Part shown: positions 34,623 through 44,972 of the stretch, in pieces
Numbering within the stretch: position 1 is the stretch's first letter
How the letters are laid out: each line of letters starts with the position of its first letter
NCBI RefSeq assembly: GCF_965363235.1
Contig: NC_134838.1
Coordinates: forward strand, 16,462,441 to 16,526,440
DNA from: Mytilus galloprovincialis
Taxonomy: Eukaryota > Mollusca > Bivalvia > Mytilida > Mytilidae
Reading direction: 5' to 3'
Length of the DNA: 64,000 bases
Notes under the pieces: model-generated
Databases searched by the model: none
Seen by the model: only the letters and a program-made list of their open reading frames with translations
What the model was told of the DNA's origin: nothing
Made by a program: the position numbers and the translations under genes

Positions 34623-36893
34623 TTATACGAACGCAAAAATTTTAATTTTTTGGTCATATATTGCTATCACGTTGGCGTCGTCGTCCTGCGTCGTCGTCGT
34701 CGTCGTCGTCGTCGTCTGAATACTTTTAGTTTTCGCACTCTAACTTTAGTAAAAGTGAATAGAAATCAATGAAATTTTAACACAAGGTTTATGACCACAA
34801 AAGGAAGGTTGGGATTGATTTTGGGAGTTTTGGTCCCAATATTTTAGGAATTAGGGGCCAAAAAGGGCCCAAATAAGCATTTTCTTGGTTTTCGCACTAT
34901 AACTTTAGTTTAAGAAAATAGAAATCTATGAAATTTTGACACAAGGTTTATGACCACAAAAGGACGGTTGGGATTGATTTTGGGAGTTTTGGTTCCAACA
35001 GTTTAGGAATTAAGGGCCAAAAAAGGGCCCAAATAAGCATTATTCTTGGTTTTCGCACAATAACTTTAGTATAAGTAAATAGAAATCAATGAAATTTAAA
35101 CACAAGGTTTATGACCACAAAAGGAAGGTTGGGATTGATTTTTGGAGTTGAGGTCACAACAGTTTATGAATTAGGGGCCAAAAAGGGGCCCAAATAAGCA
35201 TTATTTTTGGTTTTTGCACCATAACTTTAGTATAAGTAAATAGAAATCTATGAAATTTAAACACAAGGTTTATGACCATAAAAGGAAGGTTGGGTTTGAT
35301 TTTATGAGTTTGGTCCCAACAGTTTAGGAATAAGGGGCCCAAAGGGTCCAAAATTGAACTTTGTGTGATTTCATCAAAAATTGAATAATTGGGGTTCTTT
35401 GATATGCCGAATCTAACTATGTATGTAGATTCTTAATTTTTGGTCCCGTTTTCAAATTGGTCTACATTAAGGTCCAAAGGTCCAAAATTAAACTTAGTTT
35501 GATTTTAACAAAAATTGAATCTTTGGGGTTCTTTGATATGCTGAATTTAAAAATGTACTTAGATTTTTAATTATTGGCCTAGTTTTCAAGTTGGTCCAAA
35601 TGGGGGTCCAAAATTAAACTTTGTTTGATTTCATCAAAAATTGAATAAATGGGTTCTTTGATATGCCAAATCTAACTGTGTATGTAGATTCTTAATTTTT
35701 GGTCCAGTTTTCAAATTGGTCTACATTAAGGTCCAAAGGGTCCAAAATTAAACTAAGTTTGATTTTAACAAAAATTAAATTCTTGGGCTTATTTGATATG
35801 CTTTATCTAAACATGTACTTTGATTTTTGATTATGGGCCCAGTTTTCAAGTTGGTCCAAATCAGGATTCCATATCAAGTATTGTGCAATAGCAAGAAATT
35901 TTCAATTGCACAGTATTGCACAATAGCAAGAAATATCTAATTGCACAATATTGTGCAATAGCAATTAATTTTCAATTGGAGTTATCTTTCTTTGTATAGA
36001 ATAGTAGTTGATAATATATGTTGGAAATTTGCCAGACATGACTATGATGTCATTTTCTATTTTTATTTGCCAATAACTTTATGTAAATAACTTCATTGGA
36101 AATTTGCCAATATAAAATGTTGCTGATGAAGCTTTTTTTCCTTATCTTATCTAAAATGTTTTTAGATAATGTATGTTGGACATTTGCCAGACATGACTAT
36201 GATGTCATTTTCTATTTTTATTTGCCAATAACTTTATGTAAATAACTTCATTGGAAATTTGCCAATATTAAATGTTGCTGATGAAGTTTTTTTTATTGTT
36301 TTATACAATAAACAATGAATATTCACTTTTACTACCAACCAATCTTTACCATTCAGTGATAACAAGCACCTTTTGTTACATTTTAATATTTTATGATGTA
36401 TTTAAATGAGTAGTTATTGTTGCAAACTCCATTAGAAATTTGAATTGAGATCAGTTTTGGAAAAAGGGAAAGGGGGATGTGAAAAAAAAAAGGGGGGGGG
36501 GGTTAAATTTTTCTCATTTCAGATTTCATAAATAAAAAGAAAATTTCTTCAAACATTTTTTTTAGAGGATTAATATTCAACAGCATAGTGAATTGCTCAA
36601 AGGCAAAAAAAAATTTTTAAGTTCATTAGACCACATTCATTCTGTGTCAGAAACCTATGCTGTGTCAACTATTTAATTTTAGATTTAAATAAGTTTGAAG
36701 AAGAAATCTTTAATTGATTTGTAAAATCTTAACATTTGTTTTGTGTAAAAAAACCCATGTATAAATGTCAAAAATTTGATCACAATCCAAATTCAGAGCT
36801 GTATCACGCTTGAATGTTTTGTCCATACTTGCCCCAACTGTTCAGGGTTCGACCTCTGCGGTCGTATAAAGCTGCGCCCTGCGGAGCACCTGG
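34623..36893 (+). repeat. 2.3-kb composite dispersed repeat, copy A
   Basis: It begins near ACGAACGCAAAAATTTTAAT and TATCACGTTGGCGTCG, followed by a GTC microsatellite (34676-34718). Next are four units of about 160 bp (starts 34729, 34888, 35049, 35209; words TTTTCGCAC and CACAAGGTTTATGACCA), then four units of about 130 bp (35347, 35479, 35607, 35739; TCCAAAATTAAACTT). After an ATTGCACAATA cluster (35875-35970), a 154-bp direct duplication (36012, 36166) and a unique tail, it ends CGGTCGTATAAAGCTGCGCC. A shorter copy lies at 41325-42622. No coding frame of note. Confidence 0.85.
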
Positions 36894-36955
36894 TTGCATG
36901 TTGAAATTTGTGATGATGTCATTTTAATGGTTACAACCTATAATGATTTGTCCAG

Positions 36956-37006
36956 TGTCGGATCCAGGGGGAGGCTTCCAATGGCTGAATCCGCCCTTGT
37001 GGTCTT
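36956..37006. mobile_element. Fragment of the AGAGGCGGAT MITE
   Basis: CAGTGTCGGATCCAGGGGGA and GGCTGAATCCGCCCTTG resemble the two ends of the MITE at 13857-14001, only 50 bp apart, so the middle is missing. Confidence 0.6.
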
Positions 37007-37264
37007 CAAGATTTTGTTTGGCATATTTTATTCTAATAGAGATAATTAGCCCTGCCCACTAAGTCATTGTTCCACATTTTTTCACTTTGAGTTGACTGGT
37101 AAAAGTTTGTGATTAAGTCAGTTTTAAGGAAACTTCTATTGCTGATAATTTAGTTAATGAGAAATTCCTTGGAGTTAATTTAATTACCTTTACCCCTTCA
37201 GTCATGCATGATCAATTGACTAAAAAAGTTTTGCATTTCATTCATGTAAAAGTAAAAAATAAAA

Positions 37265-37350
37265 AAAAGATGTGGTATGATTGCCTCTGAGAAAACTTAC
37301 GACAAAAGACCTAATGACACAAAAATTAACACTGTAGGGCCCTCAATAAT
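37265..37350 (-). repeat. Mussel-type dispersed repeat fragment
   Basis: GATGTGGTATGATTGCCTC, GACCTAATGACAC and CTCAATAATGAGCAAAGTCC follow the reverse-complement word order of the repeat at 16330-16470. Confidence 0.75.
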
Positions 37351-37713
37351 GAGCAAAGTCCATTATAAATTTATATATTTGCATTACCGGTATACTTTAT
37401 AATGTATTATTTTAGACCGAGGCAAGACACATTTTTATGCCCCCACCATAATGACAAAAATTCTGCCTCTGAAAAGTAGTGGAGTTATAGGAATGGGCTA
37501 ACCTTTGATTGGAAATAATATCATTTTTTGCTTAAAGTTGCCTAAGATTATATTTTAACACTTGTGGTATAACTTTACCAACACCACTTTCTGGGAAACC
37601 TATAACTGCCTTCGTACATCATTGACACCACCATTCAGGTAAAAATAGTTTATTCTAGTTAATATGTCTATAAGAATAAATTTTCTACATGTATACATCA
37701 CATAACTTAACAA

Positions 37714-37766
37714 TATCGAAAAGGGTCGAAAATTATCGAAAAGGGTCGAAAATTATCGAAAGTACG
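37714..37766 (+). promoter_or_regulatory. Three 20-bp TATCGAAAAGGGTCGAAAAT repeats before the LRR gene
   Basis: TATCGAAA recurs at 37714, 37734 and 37754 with a strict 20-bp period, followed by CG-containing sequence that is unusually GC-rich for the window. It lies 85-140 bp before the ATG at 37851, where a core promoter or 5' UTR is expected. The spacing (about two helical turns) suits repeated factor sites, though simple slippage is possible. Confidence 0.45.
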
Positions 37767-37850
37767 AGTTGTTGAACGTTGGTCCGAGTTCGCGAAGGGA
37801 CGAGTTTGGCATTCCTTCCCAAGGCTTCATTCGGCACTCTGCACTCAGTG

Positions 37851-40800
37851 ATGGCCCGTCGTCTTACATCTTTGAAATTGTCTTGTTTACAGAATATAGC
37901 GATAAACTTTGATAAATTCTGGTATAAACCTTTTGAGGAGCAGTTTATCTCAACAGGAAAACTTCTCCACGTTATTGGTCCTTTTGATGACCTCAGTAAG
38001 TCTTCTGCCAATTTTATAGCAGTGCTATTTTTTGTTTGTTTTTGTTGTGAAATACTTTCACTATTAAAGGTCAAAATCTAGTACATTAACTTAGTGATAT
38101 TCATATTATTTTGATAATATCTTAATTATTGAGTGTACAATTGTATTATTAAAGGATGAGATGGTGGGACACTCATATCATAATTTTGCTCATGTAGTCT
38201 TCAATATTATATAAAACCAGGAAAATTATTTTTCTAAATCCAGATATGGTGTACAAATTTTAGCCCCTTCTTCTTCTTTATTCTTTCCTCCACTATCTGG
38301 AATACCACAACTTTTGTAGTGTAGCACGGATAAGCAACTGATTGATACTGTAAGCGGTAAGAGTTCCATATGGCACTCCCACCCAAAAAGTTGAATAAAT
38401 AGTTTAAGATACTGGTGTAAATGATATAAACACAGCCTGGCGTACTCACCACCAATTTACAACACAACAGCAGTTGGTCTTATCCAAAATGAGCTATGGC
38501 TGCAATCCCAGCTGGGTGCTCAAGTAAAACAAAAAACTTGAGGCACTAGTAGCTTTAAAATAACTTAAAATTTAATGTCAATTCACTTTTGTACACGTGC
38601 AGGAAACTGTTCCATCAGCATACTATATACATTTGTACTCCATTTAAGGCACACATGTTATTATGTCAATTATTCACTAATCTATGTATAGTACTTTAAA
38701 GTTCATGCACTGTGCATGCGGCATATACTAAAATCTAAAAACACTTCATGTACCACCAAGTTACAACTGTCAATGTTACTGTGACAGTTTGTGGTTTACC
38801 AATTTTGCTGCAAGTTTATTGTTTTCTTTTTGGTATAAATTAATATAAAGATCCACTTTGTTAATCTTGTGATCTATTTTTTTGGCAATCGTCAATGGCA
38901 GTCAGCAGGGTTTAAGAACATCAGTTGTTCGACCTGTTAGTTTAATATGTTTTGTTAAAATATGCTTTTTCACTTTTTTGTTTTTTTTGGAAAATGTTGT
39001 ATGTGCTGTATTTAGACCCCTCTAAAACCAGGAACAAATATATCAAGTGGTCTAGCGCGTCGGGGAAGAGCAACACAATGCCATGATATCTCAGTAGCAA
39101 TGAGTATGAATCCCGACCAGGGAAGAAAAAAAAAAATCTTTTACATAAATTTCCAGATCTGACATTGATGGGCCATTTATTTAGACAACTTGTACATACA
39201 GAATGTGTTTTCAGCCTTGTATCACCATCACTGCTAGTGTTCCGATGGATAAAGTTTGTTGTTAATTTGTCACTGGTTCAGATGTACTTATAATATAGTT
39301 ATTTCTGTGACTGCATCTTACATTTATTTGTAGGATCCTTTACAAAAGATAATTCAGCTTACTTGTAACAACTCAATCTTTATGCCTTATATTATAGGGT
39401 TATTGCATGAATATTGGGGAATATTGTCCCGAGTAGAATTTTATATTGCACGAGCTTGCAAGTGCAATATATGTTCTACGAGGGACAATATTCCCCAATA
39501 TTCATGCAATAACCCTTTTATTGTATAGCAATATAATAGTTGAAAGTAAAAATTGGTTTAAACTGAGGTTTTGTCGTTGATGACGTCATGAATTTTGAAG
39601 ACTTATTGCACTAGTGCAATAATAGAATTTATTGCACGCTAACTTTTGGTTACTTTCTGTGGGAAATATTATATTGCTATACAATAAAATGCAATATTGT
39701 TACTAAGTTATGCATATTATGATATAATATCATATACTCTGTTACGACGCTAGATTAAAACTGACAAGGAAAGGTTACAGTCGACACCCAAAGCTTTATA
39801 ATTGTAGAGCCTAGGTGGCAGAATGGTCTAGTGCTTAGGGCACAGTGCAACTTGATTTGGTGATAAGTCAATGGTATATGGTATGCAGTTGTATTAGCAT
39901 TGACAAATCTCATTTCCATGGAGATTGTTTAGTCATGTACCTTCAGTCATCATGGTTTATTGACTTTCAATATTTGCATTTAACTAAGTTACAATATTGC
40001 ATTATCAAAATTACAAAAAGGCAAGACATTTTCTGTGTTAACAGTTTATGTTTATGTTTAATAACATTTTTACATGTTGAATATATGCATATATAAATAT
40101 CTGCAGTTTTAATTTTGCTTTTGTGTTTATTTTCTTTAATCTATATTTTGTCATTTGTATATCATTAAGAATTAATAATAATCATTGTAATAAATTGTTT
40201 GTAATTATACTGCTCTTTAAGGACGTCCTTGATTGACAATAAAAATATTGTAGTTGTAGTTGTTTAAATCTACGTTTAAGGACAAGTCATGATATTTCTA
40301 TAATCTATTATCATTAATTATCTAGTGATCATATATTTTTGGAGCCTAGAATGGGATGGTTAAATAATGTCATCTGCATACACTAATCAACAAGTTTATT
40401 TAAAAATAATAGACAAAATAGTTTAGATAAGTGATTTAGGGTCATTAATAAACAGGTAAAATAGATTAGGACTCTATACATCACCCTGTATGATGCTCAC
40501 ACTGGAGCTGAAAGGTTGTGTAAGCTCATCAGCTATTTTTACATTCGCTTTCAAGATATAGGAATATGTAAACCTGTATGCCTTTTATATGGAAAGTTTC
40601 TAACAAGTATAGATTTTTTTATTCTGTTAGAAATACTTATATATGCGGGCTTTCAGTTTATCATAAGGTATTTACAAATAAGTCCTTGTTTACACCAAAG
40701 AATTGAATATTGAGTACAGACAAACCTGTACACCTAGACTAGAAAAAATGACTTGGCAGGACATAGATCAGTACAATTAAAATGCATTTTATGTTTTTAC

Positions 40801-43800
40801 TAAACACTTTTTTAATTATTAGAATCTCTTTATGTGCATGGTAATATGATAGAATTTCATTTTCTTCTTTCAGCCAGTGAATTGATTCAATATGTGTTGG
40901 ATGTTCTGGTGAAAGAAAAGTTGCTTAAGACAAAATATTTACAACTCCTTATCAGTAGCAGACTACTGGAGCTAAATTTGAGCAAGGCACCAAATCATGT
41001 GTACCCATGCAGTGATAGTATAGTAAATTGTATAGGTGATAGATGTCATGTAAGTACCACCACAGTCTATGGTATACCACTTAGTAAAGATGAGAATGGA
41101 AATGGGGAATGTGTCAAAGAGACAACAATTGCAACTCGACCATAGAGCAGACAAGAGCCAAAGGCCACAATGGGTCTTCAATGCAGCGAGAAACTCCCGC
41201 AGTAGTTTATCTGCAAAAAAACTAGTTACTGTTTAATCATTATTGATATTAAATCATTAAATGTTGAAAGACATAGATCTTTGTATAATTCTGAATTGAG
41301 CTGGAGGAAATTAGTTTTGATACAACCGCAAAATTTTTGTATATTGGTATCACGTGACGTTGTCATCGTAGTCCGAAGACAGATGGTAAATTTTAACACT
41401 ATGTATATAACCACAAAAGGAAGCTTGTGATTAATTTTGGAGGTTATGGTCCCTAAGGTTTAGAAATTAGGGGCCTAAAGGGCCCAAAACAAGCATTTAT
41501 CTAGTGTCAGGATACTAAGTTGTGTATAAGTATTTAAATTGTTCTGAAATTTTACCACAATGTTTAATACCATAAGTAGAAGGTTGGGATATATTTTAAG
41601 GGTTATGGAGCAAATAGTCTAGGAATAAAGGGCCAAAAAGGGGACAAAAACAAGCATTTTTGTAGTTTCAAGACAATAAATTGGAGTTATCTTTTGTTTG
41701 TCCAGAATGGTTGTTGAATCACCTAAAACCAATGCTTTACGAAATATTCTTTGAAAATTGGAGTTATCTTTCTTTGTCCAGAAAAGTAGTTGAATCAACT
41801 TAAATCAATGCTATATACAATATACAATGCAATATTCACTTTTACTACCAACTAAATAAATTAAAACAATCTTTACCATTCAGTGATTACAAGCACTTTG
41901 ATTACCATTCTAGGGTTATGCCCCTTTACAAGAAGAAAAATTGACAATTTTTTTTGTTTCTGTTCTCTTAACTTAAGTTTGTCTCAACTAAATTTAATGA
42001 AATGTGTATATAATGCTTATTACCTCTTAACTCAGTTCAAGTTCAATTTTTGACAGATTCAATTTTACAGTTCTTGAGTTATGTCCCTTTATAACATTCT
42101 ATGCTAGCTAGCATCATCTGTGTCCCTTTGGACACATTCCCCATTTATTTTTTAGAAGCTACTATTTTACTTTAAAATATTAATTTTAACCATGGCTGTA
42201 TGACATTTTATATTTTAATATTTTATGATGTATTTAAATGAGTAGTTATTGTTGCAAACTCCATTAGAAATTTGAATTGAGATCAGTTTTGGAATAAGGG
42301 AAAGGAGGAGGTGAAAAAAAAAATAGGGGGGGGGGGTCAATTTTTTTCATTTCAGATTTCAGAAATAAAAAGAAAATTTCTTCAAACAATTTTTTTTTTT
42401 AGAGGATTAATATTCAACAGCATAGTGAATTGCTCAAAAGCAAACATTTTTTTTTAAGACCACATTCATTCTGTGTCAGAAACCTATGCTGTGACAACTA
42501 TTTAATCACAATGCAAATTCAGAGCTGAATCAAGCTTAAATGTTGTGTGTATACTTGCCACAACCGTTCAGGGTTCGACCTCTGCAGTCGTATAAAGATG
42601 CGTCCTGCTGGGCATTTGGTTAACAACTGTTTAAGTCTTACTGTAAGTGTTTTTTGTCAGCATTTAAACTTTTTATGCTTTTCATCTTCAATATGAATTT
42701 GAAGTTACAAGATAGTGACTTTCTTTGTTTTTTCTACAGTAACTATCTAAATTGTTGTAATGTGCTGTTAAAAAGTCATTGGATGGAAAGAAAATGACAA
42801 TTCCCGGGAAGCAAAAACTGTTTCACCATGACAAGCTATTGTTCATTTATAAATGTAGATTACTCATGGCAAAAAAAATAAATACTGTACATATGTATAA
42901 ATGAATATTTTAATAAGTGAACAGAACATAGTAAAATATACCAAAAATATTTTTCTTTCATTTCAGAAACTAACAAAGCTGAATTTATCCTTCTGCAATA
43001 ATGTATCTTCCCGAGCCTTAGAAAATGTTGTAACCCAGCTGTTATCACTACAGATTCTTATACTTAAAAGAACTAAATGTGATGATAGAGTTCTCATGGC
43101 AATAAGTAAGTACAGATTCTTATACTTAAAAGTAATAAGTGATATGATAGAGTTCTCATGGCAATAAGTAAGTACATATTCTCATGCTTAAAAGTACTAA
43201 ATATGATGATAGAGTTCTCATGGCAATAAGTAAGTACATATTCTCATGCTTAAAAGTACTAAATGTGATGATAAAGTTTTCATTGCAATAAGTAAGTACT
43301 TTGGAATCATTTATTTTCACAGGTACCAATTTTCTTGGTTCGAGGAAAACTTGCAATTTAATTTCATGGTTTTGGCAAAGTGTGCACTCAATCCTTAGAA
43401 ACATTTGTAATTCATTGAACATTTAAATTTGTGGTTCTCCTGTACCCACAAAATCCACGAAAATGAATGAATCCACAGTACATGTTTTCAATCTTAATCT
43501 ATACCATTTAAAACCACACCAAGCAACTGTGTTCTTTTAGTAAGTAAAATCATGATGGTACATGTATTTATATTCAGTAGATGCTTCATACATGTATCAC
43601 TTAATGGTCAGTTCTGACAGATCATGAAAACAGTAGTCCAGAAGGTATTTTAGCATTTGTCTGTAAACCATAGCTGTATTTAAAATTTTCTGGTTTGGTG
43701 TTTATGCTTTACTTATTTTTTACAGCAAACCTTTTTATGGAAGAACTTCTTCCCTTATGTAAGATTATCATCTTGCTTTCTGAATGCTCTAAAAATGTAA

Positions 43801-44962
43801 ATATAACATTTCATATTTTTGGTAAAAAAAATCTCTAAGACCAGCTTACTGTTTCTGCACTGAGTTTGATTCATATCTTATTAATTAAATGTTGTTATAA
43901 TGTTCTTTTCTAGGTCAACATAGCTGTCATTTACGACATTTAGACGTTTCAAGTTGCAAGATATCACAGCGTGGATTAAATTCCTTGTGCTCGGATGACA
44001 GTCCTCTGCCGTGTCCAAAGTTACAGACTTTGAGGATAAGAGATTGTGAAGATTGTAAACCACCAATAACCATAGATTGCGTTACCTCATTATTACTGCA
44101 AAGAACAAAGACATTTGACCTTGACTATGAGAAGATACATTTGGTGTTGTCAAGAATTCACAAACTTAACAACTCGCCTCCTATTATCACATCAAATCTT
44201 CAATATTCAAGAATTCAATGTTTAGATTTTGGAACTGAAGATATCTTCACTACAGACATTGAGCTAATCTGTAAATATTGCCCAAATATCACAATGACAG
44301 CATTGAATCCAGTTGCACATGATGACCAAGTTCTTCTACTTATGACCTTGAAGCATTTACGCCATTTAGAAATTGTTTCCGACACACATGATGGCGTGAC
44401 ATTATCATTTGAAGGATCAATTTCACCTCTGTTATGCAGTGTTGGACTGTATCTTCAAGTCTTGTCGATTATTGAATTTACCGATGTATGTTTATATACA
44501 ATTGGTAAATATTGTCCTCATTTGAAAAATTTGAATTTAATGGTGTCAACATTGCAGGACAATAAAAGCCATTTTCCAGACAACACGACAAGTTATACAG
44601 AACTTCAAAAGTTTAAATGTATCATTATTGGAGAGAACGACATGCTACCAGAAGATTCTTTGTCAGTCATTTTGAAAAATTCTAAAGATTTGCGGTCACT
44701 TTTATTGACCAATATACAGTTTCTGACCAATGAAGAACTTGGACGTTATATCAATCATAATGCTTTGCCAAATTTGGAAGAGCTAGAACTAACTAATTGT
44801 AATCATATTGAGGGTTCTTTATTTTACAATTTTTTGACTATTTCACAATGTTTGACTAGCTTAAAATTAGATGCTTGTCACCAAGTTACAAGGGCTGAAT
44901 TTTTTGAGTTGTTACAGTATTCAGAAGAGTATCTTCCACAACTTCAGGTGCAGTGGACATGA
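37851..44962 (+). CDS. Leucine-rich-repeat protein, possible Elongin-BC/CUL2 substrate receptor
   Basis: Exons 37851-37995, 40874-41049, 42967-43105 and 43914-44962 join in phase (1509 nt, 502 aa). The start is the first ATG of the frame (MARRLTSLKL). Residues 7-16, SLKLSCLQNI, fit the BC-box consensus (S/T/P)LxxxCxxx(A/I/L/V) that binds Elongin C, followed by a hydrophobic PFDDLSTSELIQYVL region where ZYG11/LRR-1-type proteins have a Cul2 box. From about residue 85 there are irregular LRRs of the RNI/AMN1 type: LLELNLS, LTKLNLSFCNNVS, LRHLDVSSCKIS, LKNLNLM, LEELELTNCNHIEG and LTSLKLDACHQVT. The C-terminus is LQVQWT. A ubiquitin-ligase receptor role is inference; an F-box-like or plain LRR adaptor is the alternative. 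Introns 1 and 2 hold a SINE, hairpins and composite repeat copy B. Confidence 0.87.
39046..39335 (+). mobile_element. tRNA-derived SINE-like element, 5'-truncated
   Basis: The head AGTGGTCTAGCGCGTCGG and, about 50 bp on, GAGTATGAATCCCGACC resemble the A-box side and B-box of a tRNA-derived SINE. The body has GTTTTCAGCCTTGTATCA, CACTGCTAGTGTTCCGATGG and TTTCTGTGACTGCATC. It lies in LRR gene intron 1. Both boxes are imperfect, so it is probably inactive. Confidence 0.6.
39397..39515. repeat. 119-bp near-perfect palindrome
   Basis: GGGTTATTGCATGAATATTG at the left end pairs with CAATATTCATGCAATAACCC at the right end; pairing continues through GGGAATATTGTCCC and ATTGCAC/GTGCAAT almost to the centre near 39456. 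It lies in LRR gene intron 1, next to another inverted pair. Confidence 0.9.
39516..39690. repeat. 175-bp element with ATTGTATAGCAATATAAT inverted ends
   Basis: TTATTGTATAGCAATATAAT at 39518-39537 is matched in reverse at 39668-39689 (ATTATATTGCTATACAATAA). It abuts the 119-bp palindrome, so the two may be halves of one foldback element or one inserted beside the other. Confidence 0.75.
39805..39842 (+). mobile_element. tRNA-like head fragment of the same SINE family
   Basis: GAGCCTAGGTGGCAGAATGG followed by TCTAGTGC resembles a tRNA A-box (TGGCnnAnTGG) and overlaps in sequence with the truncated start of the SINE at 39046. Only the head is present. Confidence 0.5.
41095..41210 (-). repeat. 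Copy of the 'GGTCGGGTTGTTGTCTC' mussel repeat
   Basis: It runs from AATGGAAATGGGGAATGTGT to GCGAGAAACTCCCGCAG, the reverse complement of 12095-12200. It begins about 45 bp after LRR exon 2, in intron 2. Confidence 0.85.
41325..42622 (+). repeat. Composite dispersed repeat, copy B (shorter)
   Basis: It begins ATACAACCGCAAAATTTTTG with GGTATCACGTGACGTTGTC, has fewer and more diverged middle units than copy A, and shares the tail from TATTTTATGATGTATTTAAA (42223) through a long G-run to GGTCGTATAAAG-like sequence. It lies in LRR intron 2. The shared tail differs from copy A at scattered sites. Confidence 0.8.
43081..43300 (+). repeat. 62-bp tandem repeat that includes the exon 3 splice donor, 4 copies
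   Basis: GAGTTCTCATGGCAATAAGTAAGTAC and the following 36 bases recur four times; donors GTAAGT start at 43106, 43168, 43230 and 43292, exactly 62 bp apart. Copy 1 overlaps the last coding codons of LRR exon 3. Only the first donor keeps the frame open, as the in-frame extension stops at 43165-43167. Confidence 0.9.
43297..43480. mobile_element. MITE with TACTTTGGAATCAT / ATGAATCCACAGTA ends
   Basis: The ends are imperfect inverted copies. The interior holds AGGTACCAATTTTCTTGG and GTACCCACAAAATCCACGA, matching the element at 33100-33300. It starts inside the fourth copy of the 62-bp repeat. Confidence 0.78.
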
Positions 44963-44966
44963 TCTG

Positions 44967-44972
44967 AATAAA
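44967..44972 (+). promoter_or_regulatory. AATAAA directly after the LRR gene stop
   Basis: AATAAA begins four bases after the TGA that closes the LRR gene. If used it would give a very short 3' UTR; other AATAAA sites follow (for example near 45114), so its use is uncertain. Confidence 0.3.

Noticed and set aside
34563-34772. Frame with an Arg tract
   Set aside because: The Arg run is the GTC microsatellite at the start of the composite repeat.
36480-36500. Poly-G run as a quadruplex regulatory site
   Set aside because: It is a shared feature of both copies of the composite repeat and a single uninterrupted run, so a regulatory claim is not supported.
39046-39130. True tRNA gene
   Set aside because: The A- and B-box-like words are imperfect and no cloverleaf with a paired acceptor stem can be drawn; a SINE fits better.
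43106-43292. In-frame use of the later donors of LRR exon 3
   Set aside because: The extension meets a stop at 43165-43167, and the shifts of 62 and 124 nt would break the frame of exon 4.
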